Under the pieces are notes generated by a model that saw nothing but the letters and a program-made list of their open reading frames with translations, searched no databases and was not told the DNA's origin. The position numbers were made by a program, and so were the translations under genes. A DNA stretch of 64,000 nt, taken from Chlorocebus sabaeus (Eukaryota; Chordata; Mammalia; Primates; Cercopithecidae). Below, in pieces: positions 51,001-60,152 of the stretch (positions are counted from its first letter, which is position 1; each line of letters begins with the position of its first letter). The DNA is taken from assembly GCF_047675955.1 (NCBI RefSeq), contig NW_027327635.1:1-64000 (forward strand), written 5' to 3'.

Positions 51001-54000
51001 CCGGTTGGGTCCGGTTTGATCCCGTTGAGCCGGTCTGGTCTGGTTTGAGCTGGACAAAACCGGTTTGAGATGGTCTGGTCGGGTTTGATCCGGTTTAAGC
51101 CTCTCTGGTCCGGTTTGATCTGGTTGAGCCGGTCTGCTCCAGTTTGAGCCGGTCAAAACCGGTTGGAGACTGTCTGGTCCAGTTTGGGTCCGGTTTGAGC
51201 CGGTCTGATCCGGTTTCACTCCGGTTAAGCGGGTCTGCTCCGACTTGAGCCAGTCAAAACCGTTTTCAGCCGGTCTGGTCCGGTCTGAGGGTGGTGTGAG
51301 CTGGTGTGGTCCGGTTTAGGTCGGTCTGGTCGGGATAGAGCCGGTCAAAACCATTTTCAGTCGGTCTGGTCACGTTTGAGTCCGGTTTGATCCGGTCAAA
51401 ACCGGTTTGAGCTGGTCTGGTCCGGTTTGAGTCCGGTTTGAGCTGGTCAAAACTGGTTTCAGACGGTCTGGTCCAGTTTGAGTCCTGTTTGAGCCGTTCA
51501 AAACCGGTTTGAGGAGGTCTGGTTCGATTTGAGTCTGTCAAAACCTGTTTGAGCTGGTCTAAGAGCCGGTCTGGTCGGGTTTGATCAGGTTTGAGCCGGT
51601 CAAGCCTGGTTTGAGCTGGTCTGGTCCAGTTTGAGCCGGTGTGGTCGTATTTGAGCCGGTCAAAACCGTTTTGAGCCGGTGTTCTGGTTTGAGTCCAGTT
51701 TGAGCTGGTCAAACCCAGTTTGAGACAGTCTGGTCCGGTTTAAGCCTTTCTCTTTGGGTCTGAGCCGGTCAACACCGGTTTGAGCCGGTCTGGTCCACTT
51801 TCATCCGGTTTAAGCCTGTCTGGACCGGTTTGATCCGCTTGAGCCGGTCTGTTCCGGTTTGAGCTGGTCAAAACCGGTTGGAGTCGGTCTGGTCCGGTTT
51901 CGGTCCGGTTTGAGCCGGTCTACCCCCGTTTGAGCCGGTCTGGTCCGGTTTGAGTCTGGTTTGAGCCGGTCTGGTCCTGGTTCGTTTTGAGCTGGCAAAA
52001 ACCGGTTTGAGCTGGTCTCATCTGGTTTGAGCCAGTCAAAACCGATTTGAGCCGGACTGGTCTGGTTTGAATCCGGTTTGAGCCGTTCAACACCGGTTTG
52101 AGCCAGTCTGGTCTGGTTTGAGTCCGGTCTGAGCCGATCAACACCAGCTTCAGCCGATCTGTTCCGGTTTGATCCGGTTTAAGCCGGTCTGGTCTGGTTT
52201 GATCCGGTTGAGGCGGTCTGGTCCGGTTTGAGCCGGTCAACACCGGTTTGAGCCAGTCTGGTCCGATTTGAGCTGGTCAAAACATGTTTGAGCTGGTCTA
52301 AGAGCCGGTCTGCTCCGGTTTGAGCCAGTCAAAACCGGTTTAAGCTGGTCTCGCCCAGTTTGATCCGGTTGAGCCGGTCTGGCCCGGTTTGAGCTGGTTT
52401 GAGCTTTTCTGGTCCGGTTTGAGCCGGTATGGTCCGTGTTGAGCCGGTCAAAACCAGTTTGATCCGTTTTATGCCGGTCTGGTACGGTTTGAGCCAATTG
52501 AGCCTGTCTGGTCTGGTTTGAGCCGGTCGAAACCGGTTTGAGCCGGTCTAGGCCGGATTGAGTCCAGTTTGTGCCGGTCTGGTCCGGTTTCAGTCTGGTT
52601 TGAGCCGGTGAAAAACGATTTGAGCCGGTCTGATCTGGTTTAATCCGGTTTGAGCCGGTCTGGTCCGGTTTGTACTTGTTGAGCCGGTTTGGTCCGGTTT
52701 GAGCTGGTCAAAACCGGTTGGAGCCAGTCTGGTCTGGTTTCAGTCTGGTTTGAGCCGGTCTACACCCGTTTGAGCCGGTCTGGTCCGGTGTGAGTCTGGT
52801 TTGAGCCGGTCTGGTTCTGGTTCGTTTTGAGCTGGTGAAAACCGATTTGAGCTGGTCTCGTCTGATTTCAGCCAGTGGAAAACGATTTGAGCCGGACTGT
52901 TCCGGTTTCAATTCGGTTTGAGACGTTCAACACTGGTTTGAGACAGTCTGGTCCGGTTTGAGTCCTGTCTGAGCCGGTCAACACCGGCTTCAGCCGGTCT
53001 GGTCCGGTTTGATCCGGTTAAACCTGTCTGGTCCGGTTTGATCCGGTTGAGCCGGTGTGGTCCAGTTTGAGCTGGTCAAAACCCGTTGGAGACGGTCTGG
53101 TCCGGTTTGGGTCTGGTTGGAGCTGGTCTACACCGGTTTGAGCCGGTCTGGTCCCGTTTGAGTCTGGTTTGAGCCGGTCTGGTCCTGGTTCGTTTTGAGC
53201 TGGTGAAAACCGGTTTGAGCCAGTCTCGTTCGGTTTGAGCCTGTCTAAAGGTGTTTGAGCCCGATTGTTCCGGTTTGAATCCAGTTTGAACCGTTCAACA
53301 CTGGTTTGAGACGGTCTGGTCCGGTTTGAGTCCAGTCTGAGCCGGTCAACACCGGTTTGAGCCGGTCTGGTGCGGTTTGATCCGGTTTAAGCCGGTCTGG
53401 TCCCATTTCAGCTGGTCAAAACCAGTTGGAGCCGGTCTGGTTCGGTTTGAGCCGGTCTGGTCGGATTTGAGCCGATCAAAACATGTTTGAGCTGGTCTAA
53501 GGGCTGGTCTGGTCCGTTTTGATCCTGTTTGAGCCTGTCTGCTCTAGTTTGAGGCAGTCAAAACCGGTTTGAGCCGGTCTGGTCTGATTTGAGCTAGTCT
53601 GGTCTGGTTTGAGTCCGGTTTGAGGCAGACAAACCCGGTTTGAGCCAATCTGGTCCGCTTTGAGCCGGTTGAGCTGGTCTGGTCCGGTTTGAGTCCAGTT
53701 TGATACGGTCAAGACCGGTTTGTGCCGGTCTGGTACGACTTTAGCCGGTCAAATCCGGTTTGAGCCGTTCTGGTCGGGTTTGAGCAGGTCAAAACCGGTT
53801 TCTGCCTGTCTGGTCCGGTTTGTGTCTGGTTTGAGCCAGTCAACATCGGTTTGATCCGGTCTGGTCCGGTTTGAGTCCGGATTGAGACGGTCAGGTCCTG
53901 GTCCAGTTTGAGCCAGTCAAAACCGGTTTGAGCCGATCGGGTCCGGTTTGAGTCCTGTTTGAGCCAGTCAAAACCGGTTTGAGCCGGTCTGGTCTGGTTT

Positions 54001-54173
54001 GATCCGGTTTGAGCGGTTCTGGTCTGGTTTGGTCCGGTTTGATCCGGTCTGGTCCGCTTTGATCTGGTTGAGCCTGTATGATCTGGTATGAGCCGGTCCA
54101 AACTGGTTTGAGCCGGTCTGGTACGGTTTGAGTCCGGTTTGAGACGGTTTGGTACTCGTCCGGTTTGAGCTGG
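45052..54173 (-). repeat. Decamer satellite, flavour II, minus orientation (long block)
   Basis: About 9.1 kb of minus-polarity 10-bp satellite, with GAGTCCGGTTTGAG, GGTCAACACCGG and the marker TCTAAGAGCCGG or close variants near 45297, 46812, 47530, 47912, 49150, 49727, 51548, 52297 and 53498. Several ~1-2-kb sub-arrays share ordered variants. For example, the runs near 46600-47200, 47700-48300 and 49050-50200 share CCATTGAGTTGG, GGTTAGAGCC, or GGTTTTAGCTTGCCTGG/CTCTCCTGG. The array ends at GTTTGAGCTGG, directly before the TTAGGG run. Open frames of up to 286 residues on the minus strand are repeat translations. No gene is seen. Confidence 0.93.
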
Positions 54174-54175
54174 AG

Positions 54176-54205
54176 TTAGGGTTAGGGTTAGGGTTAGGGT
54201 TCAAA
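54176..54205 (+). repeat. Interstitial telomeric repeat, five TTAGGG units
   Basis: Five perfect TTAGGG hexamers read in plus orientation, flanked by GAGCTGGAG on the left and TTCAAAGGGATCC (alpha satellite) on the right. This is the vertebrate telomere repeat. No degenerate copies or subtelomeric genes adjoin it, so it is a short interstitial tract at a satellite-satellite junction and not a chromosome end. Confidence 0.97.
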
Positions 54206-54537
54206 GGGATCCAAAATATCAGTTTTCGTTTTCACCTAGAAATCTATGGGCTTCCAAATATCCCTTTGAATATTACACAAGAACAGTCTTAGCGAACGGC
54301 TTCTGGAGTGCAATGCTGTAACTCTGTGAGATGAATTCACAGAACACAAAGCAGTTTCTCAGAAAGCTTCTTTCCTGTTTTTTTCTGAGGATATTTCCCT
54401 TTTCACCATAGCACTCCATGGGCTTCCAAATATCACTTTGCAAATTCCACAAGAGCACTCATAGCGAAAGGCTTCTTGAGGCAAAGCTGTAACTCTGTGA
54501 GATGAATTCACAGATCACAAAGAAGTTTCTCAGAAAG

Positions 54538-56600
54538 CTTCTTTCTCATTTTGATCGGAGGATATTTCCTTTGGCCCTATAGTCTTCAAAGGGATCCGAA
54601 ATATTAATTCTCAGATTCCACAAAAATAAGGGTAGCAAACAGCTCCACGAAATACAGGTGTAACTCAGTGAGTGGAAGTCACACATCACGAAAGAGTTTC
54701 TCACAAAGTTTCTTTCCAGTTTTTATTTGAGGATAACTTCTTTTTCACCATAAGCCTCTATGGGCTTCCAAATATCCCTTTGCAAGTTCCACAAGAACAG
54801 TCTTAGCGAACGGCTTCTGGAGGGGAAAGCTCTAAGTCTGGGAGGTGAATTCACAGAACACAAAGCAGTTTTCTCAGAAAGCTTCTTTCCAGTTTTTATC
54901 TGAGGATATTACCCTTTTCACCATAGCCCTCCATGGGCTTGAAAATATCACTGTGAAATTCCACAAGAACAGTCTTAGAGAAAGGCTTCTTGAGGGGAAA
55001 GCAGTAACTCTGTGAAATGAATTCACAGATCACAAAGAATTTTCTCAGAAAGCTTCTTTCTCATTTTGATCGGAGGATATTTCCTTTGGCCCTATAGTCT
55101 TCAAAGGGATCCGAAATATCAGTTCTCAGATTCCACAGAAATAAGGCTAGCCAACAGCTCCACGAAATAAAGCTGTAACTCAGTGAGTGGAATTCTCACA
55201 TCACAAAGCAGTTTCTGAGAAAGCTTCTTTCCAGTTTTCATCTGAGGATATTTTCTTTTTCACCATAGGCCTCTATGGGCTTCCAAATATCCCTTTGCAA
55301 ATTCCACAAGAACAGTCCTAGCGAATGGCTTCTGGAGGGGAAAGCTGTAACTCTCGGCGATGAATTCACAGAACTCAAAGCAGTTACTCAGAAAGGTTCT
55401 TTCCTGTTTTTATCTGAGGATGTTTCCCTTTTCACAATAGCCCTTCATGGGCTTCCAAATATCACTTTGAAAATTCCACAAGAAGAGTCTTAGAGAAAGG
55501 CTTCTTGAGGGGAAAGGTGTAACTCTGTGAGATGAATTCACAGATCACAAAGAAGTTTCTGAGAAAGCTTTTTCTCCTTTTGATCGGAGGATATTTTCTT
55601 TGGCCCTATAGTCTTCAAGGAATTCGAAATATCAGTTCTCAGATTCCACAGAAATAAGGTTAGCAAACAGCTCCATGAAATACAGCTGTAACTCAGTGAG
55701 TGGAAGTCACACATCACAAAGCAGTTTCTCAGAAAGCTTCTTTCCAGTTTTCATCTGAGGATATTTTCTTTTTCACCATAGGCCTCTATGGGATTCCAAA
55801 TATCCTTTTGCAGATTCCACAAGAACAGTCTTACCGAACGGCTTCTGGAGGGGAAGGCTGTAACTCTGTGACATGAATTCACACAACACAAAACAAACTC
55901 TCAGAAAGCTTCTTTCTAGTTTTTATCTGAAGATATTTCCCTTTTCACCATAGCCCTCCATGGACATCCAAATATCCCTTTGCCAATTCCACAAGAACAG
56001 TCTTAGAGAAAGGCTTCTTGAGGGGAAAGGTGTAACTCTGTGAGATGAATTCACAGATCACAAAGAAGTTTCTCAGAAAGCTTCTTTCTCATTTTGATTG
56101 GAGGATATCTCCTTTGGCCCTATAGTCTTCAAAGGGATTCAAAATATCAGTTCTCAGATTAGACAGAAATAAGACTAGCACACAGCTCCACGAAATACAG
56201 CTGTATCTCAGTGAGTTTAATTCACACATCACAAAGCAGTCTCTCAGAAAGCTTCTTTCCAGTTTTCATCTGAGGATAATTTCTTTTGCACCATAGGCCT
56301 CTATGCACTTCCATATATCCCTTTGTAAATTCCACAAGAACAGTCTTAGCGATCGGCTTCTGGAGGGGAAAGCTGTAACTCTGGGAGATGAATTCACAGA
56401 TCTCAAAGAAGTTTCTCAGAAAGCTTCTTTCCAGTTTTGATCTGAGGATATTTCCTTTTTCACCATAGACCTCTATGGGCTTCCAAATATCATGTTGGAA
56501 ATTTCACAAGAACAGTCTTAGCGAAAAGCTTCTTGAGGGAAAAGCTATAACTCTGTGAGATGAATTCATAGGTCACCACGAAGTTTCTCAGAAAGCTTCT
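54538..56600. repeat. Regular alpha-satellite trimer units (four copies)
   Basis: Four successive C-A-B trimers, measured from the GATCGG/GATTGG position in type C: 54553, 55068, 55582, 56096, with the next at 56611. The nearly constant 514-515-bp spacing shows a true three-monomer higher-order repeat in this part. The first copy is bordered on the left by a partial A/B pair (54206-54537) that begins with a fused C/A fragment. Confidence 0.9.
55640..56151. repeat. Alpha-satellite trimer, duplicate copy 1
   Basis: This trimer and 59641-60152 share rare variants at a constant offset of 4,001 bp: CTTACCGAACGGC, GGGGAAGGCTGTAACTC, GTGACATGAATTCACACAAC, AAACAAACTCTCAG, TTATCTGAAGATATTTCC, CCATGGACATCC and GATTGGAGGATAT. 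The other trimers lack most of these variants. Confidence 0.88.
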
Positions 56601-58990
56601 TTCTCATTTTGATTGGAGGATATTTCCTTTAGCATTATAGTCTTCAAAAGGATCCGAAATATCAGTTATCAGATTCCACAGTAATAAGGCTAGCAAACAG
56701 CTCTATGACATACAGCTTTAACTCAGTGAGTGGAAGTAACACATTACAGAGCAGTTTCTCAGAAAGCTTCTTTCCAGTTTTTATCTGAGGATATTTCCCT
56801 TTTCACCATAGCCCTCCATGGTCTTCTAAATATCACTCTGCAAATTCCTCAAGAACAGTCTTAGCGAAAGGCTTCTTGCGGGAAAAGCTGTAACTCTGTG
56901 AGATGAATTCACAGATCAGCACAACGTTTCTCACATAGCTTCTTTCTCATTTTGATCAGAGGATATTTCCTTTGGCCCTATTTTCTTCCAAGGGATCCGA
57001 AATATCAGTTCTCAGATTCCATGAAATAAGTCTAGAAAACAGCTCAACGAAATACAGCTGTAACACAGTGAGGGGAAGTCATACATCACAAACCAGTTTC
57101 TAAGGAAGCTTCTTTCCAATTTTCATCTGAGGATATTTTCTTTTTCACCATAGGCCTCTATGGGCTTCCATATATCCCTTTGCAAATTCCACCAGAACAG
57201 TCTTAGCGAACGGCTTCTGGAAGAGAAACCTGTAACTCTGAGAGATGAATCCACAGAACACAAAGTCGTTTCTCAGAAAACTTCCTTCCAGTTTTTATCT
57301 GAGGATATTTCCCTTTTCACCATAGCCCTCCAGGGGCTTCCAAATATCCCTTTGCATATTCCACAAGAACAGTCTTAGCGAACGGCTTCTGGAAGGGAAA
57401 GTTCTAATTCTGGGAGATATATTCACAGAACACGAAGCAGTTTCTCAGAAAGCTTCTTTATGGTTTTTGTCTGAGTATATTTCCCTTTTCACCACAGCCT
57501 TCCTTGGGCTTCCATATGTCCCTTTGAAATTCCAGAAGAGCCTTACCGAAAGGCTTCTTAGGGGAAAGCTGTAACTCTGTGAGATGAATTCACAGATCAC
57601 AAAGCAGTTTCTCAGAAAGCTTCTTTCTCATTTTCATCGGAGGATATTTCTTTTGGTCCTATAGTCTTCAAAGAAATCCGAAATATCAGTTCTCAGAATC
57701 CACAGAAATAAGGCTAGCAAACAGTTTCATGAAATACAGCTGTAACTCAGTGAGTGGAAGTCACACATCACAAAGCAGTTTCTCATAAAGCTTCTTTCCA
57801 GTTTTCATCTGAGGATATTTTCTTTTCCACCGTAGTCCTCTTTGGGCTTCCAAATATCCCTTTGCAAATTGCACAAGAACAGTCTTAGCGAACGACTTCT
57901 GGAGGGGAAAGCTGTAACTCTCAGAGATGAACTCAAAGAACACAAAGCAGTTTCTCAGAAAGCTTCTTTCCAGTTTTTATCTGAGGTATTTCACTTTTCA
58001 CCTAGACCTCCATGGGCTTCCAAATATCACTTTCAAATTTCACAGGAACAGTCTTAGCGAAAGGTTTTTTGAAGGGAAAGCTGTAACTCTGTGAAATGAA
58101 TTAACAGATCACAAAGTAGTTTCTCAGAAATCTTCTTTCTCATTTTGATCGGAGGATGTTTCCTTTGGCCCTATAGTCTTCCAAGGGATCCGAAATATCA
58201 GTTCTCAGAATCCACAGAAATTAGGCCAGCAAACAGCTCCACAAAATACAGCTGTAACTCAGTGAGTGGACGTCACACATCACAAAGCAGTTTCTCAGAA
58301 AGCTTCTTTCCAATTTTCATCTGAGGATATTTTCATTTTCACCATTGGCCTCTATGGGCTTCCAAATATCCCTTTGCAAATTCCACAAGAACTGTCTTAG
58401 CGAACAGCTTCAGGAGGGCAAAGCTGTAACTCTGTGAGATGAATTCACAGAAAACAAAGCAGTTTCTCAGAAAGTTTCCTTCCAGTTTTTATTTGAGGAT
58501 AACTTCTTTTTCACCATAGGCCTCTATGGGCTTCCAAATATCCCTTTGAAAATTCCACAAGAACAGTCTTAGTGAACGGCTTCTGGAGGGGAAAGATGTA
58601 ACTCTGTGAGATGAATTAACAGAACAGAGTGCAGTTTCTCACAAAGCTTCTTTCCAGTTTTAAACTGAAGATGTTTCCTTTTTCACCATTGCCCTCTATG
58701 GGCTTCCATATATCACTCTTCAAATTCCACAAGAACAGTCTTAGCGAAAGGCTTCTTTAGGGGAAAGCTGTAACTCTGTGAGATGAATTCATAGATCACA
58801 AAGAAGTTTCTGAGAAAGCTGCTTTCTCCTTTCGATCGGAGGATATTTCCTTTGGCCCTATAGTCTTCAAAGGATCCGAAATATCAGTTCTCAGATTCCA
58901 CAGAAATAAGGCTAGCACACAGCTCCATGAAATACAGCTGTAACTCAGTGAGTGAAAGTCACACATCGCAAAGCAGTTTCTCAGAAAGCT

Positions 58991-58999
58991 TCTTTCCAG
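58991..58999. other. Target-site duplication of the Alu fragment, left copy
   Basis: TCTTTCCAG immediately before the T run. It matches the right copy at 59049-59057 and is part of the normal alpha monomer sequence at this point. Confidence 0.85.
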
Positions 59000-59048
59000 T
59001 TTTTTTTTTTTTTTTTTTTTTTTTGAGACGGAGTCTCGCTCTGTCTCC
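59000..59048 (-). mobile_element. Severely 5'-truncated Alu 3' end with A-tail
   Basis: On the plus strand there is a run of 25 T followed by GAGACGGAGTCTCGCTCTGT and four more bases. The reverse complement is the last ~24 bp of an Alu (GACAGAGCGAGACTCCGTCT and neighbours) plus its poly-A tail. The body and left monomer are missing. It is flanked by TCTTTCCAG on both sides (58991-58999 and 59049-59057), and the duplication can extend to TCTTTCCAGTTTT if the T run overlaps it. The insertion adds 58 bp. The surrounding trimer measures 572 bp instead of 514, which agrees exactly. Confidence 0.93.
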
Positions 59049-59061
59049 TCTTTCCAGTTTT
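59049..59061. other. Target-site duplication of the Alu fragment, right copy
   Basis: TCTTTCCAGTTTT directly after the Alu-derived bases. The first nine bases match 58991-58999, and the following four T can pair with the start of the T run. The alpha monomer resumes in phase with CATCTGAGGATATT. Confidence 0.85.
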
Positions 59062-59640
59062 CATCTGAGGATATTTTCTTTTTCACCATAGGCCTCTGTG
59101 CGCTTCCAAATATCCCTTTGCAAATTCCACAAAAACAGTCTTAGCGAACGGCTTCTGGCGGGGAAAGCTGTAAATCTGGGAGATATATTCACAGAACACA
59201 AATCATTTTCTCAGAAAGCTTCTTTCCAGTTTTTATCTGAGGATATTTCCCTTTTCACCATAGCCCTCAATGGGCTTCCGAATATCACTTTGCTAATTTC
59301 ACAAGAACAGTCATAGTGAAAATCTTCTTGAGGGGAAAGCTATAACTCTGTGAGATGAATTCACAGGTCCCAAAGAATTTTCTCAGAAAGCTTCTTTCTC
59401 ATTTTGATTGGAGGATATTTCCTTTAGCATTATAGACTTCAAAGGGATCTGAAATATCAGTTCTTAGATTCCACAGAAATAAGGCGATCAAACAGCTCTA
59501 CGACATACAGCTTTAACTCAGTGAGTGGAAGTGACACATCACAAAGCAGTTTCTCAGAAAGCTTCTTCCCAGTTTTTATCTGAGGATATTTCTTTTATCA
59601 CGGCCTTATAGTCTTCAAAGGGATCCGAAATATCATTTCT

Positions 59641-60152
59641 GAGATTCCACAGAAATAAGGCTAGCAAACAGCTCCAGGAAATACAGCTGTAACTCAGTGA
59701 GTGGAAGTCATACATCACAAAGCAGTTTCTGAGAAAGCTTCTTTCCAGTTTTCATCTGAGGATATTTTCTTTTTCACCATAGGCCTCTATGGGCTTCCAA
59801 ATATCCTTTTGCAGATTCCACAAGAACAGTCTTACCGAACGGCTTCTGGAGGGGAAGGCTGTAACTCTGTGACATGAATTCACACAACACAAAACAAACT
59901 CTCAGAAAGCTTCTTTCTAGTTTTTATCTGAAGATATTTCCCTTTTCACCATAGCCCTCCATGGACATCCAAATATCACTTTGCAAATTCCACAAGAACA
60001 GTCTTAGAGAAAGGCTTCTTGAGGGGAAAGGTGTAACTCTGTGAGATGAATTCACAGATCACAAAGAAGTTTCTCAGAAAGCTTCTTTCTCATTTTGATT
60101 GGAGGATATTTCCTTTGGCCCTATAGTCTTCAACGGGATCCAAAATGTCAGT
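59641..60152. repeat. Alpha-satellite trimer, duplicate copy 2, at the array edge
   Basis: Second copy of the 55640-56151 trimer, ending exactly where alpha satellite gives way to decamer satellite (GTCAGT then TCAAAACCGG). Its left side joins a hybrid monomer near 59560-59620 that begins as type B (TTTTTATCTGAGGATATTTC) and ends as type C (CTTATAGTCTTCAAAGGG). That suggests an unequal exchange. Confidence 0.85.

Larger units (their letters stand above)
54206..60152. repeat. Alpha-satellite array (~171-bp monomers, 3-monomer higher-order unit)
   Basis: About 35 monomers carry the alpha-satellite landmarks: CTTCTTTCCAGTTTTTATCT, TTTCACCATAGGCCTCTATG, CTTCCAAATATCCCTTTGCA, CTGTAACTCTGTGAGATGAA and CACAAAGCAGTTTCTCAGAA. 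Three monomer types recur. Type A has GCGAACGGCTTCTGG, type B has AAAGGCTTCTTGAGG, and type C has GATCGGAGGATATTTCC with GGCCCTATAGTCTTC. Type C recurs at 54553, 55068, 55582, 56096 and 56611, a period of 514-515 bp. Further right the order is disturbed, with steps of 343, 681, 512 and 687 bp. The 17-bp CENP-B box was not seen. In human-type alpha satellite its position is occupied here by the TTTTCACCATAGGCC (A-type) sequence. Short open frames here are not genes. Confidence 0.97.

Noticed and set aside
54176..54205. True chromosome end
   Set aside because: Only five hexamers are present and nearly 10 kb of satellite follow to the right.
54273..54458. Open frames with MGFQISLCKFHKNS-like or minus-strand sequence in the alpha block
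   Set aside because: They recur once per alpha monomer group (55275, 57160, 57842, 59098) and follow the monomer sequence. They are not conserved genes.
58796..59089. Lysine-rich minus-strand open frame
   Set aside because: The lysine run is the translated A-tail of the Alu fragment inside alpha satellite.
54206..60152. CENP-B box
   Set aside because: No match to the essential TTCG....A..CGGG pattern was found by eye in either orientation. The site carries the A-type sequence.
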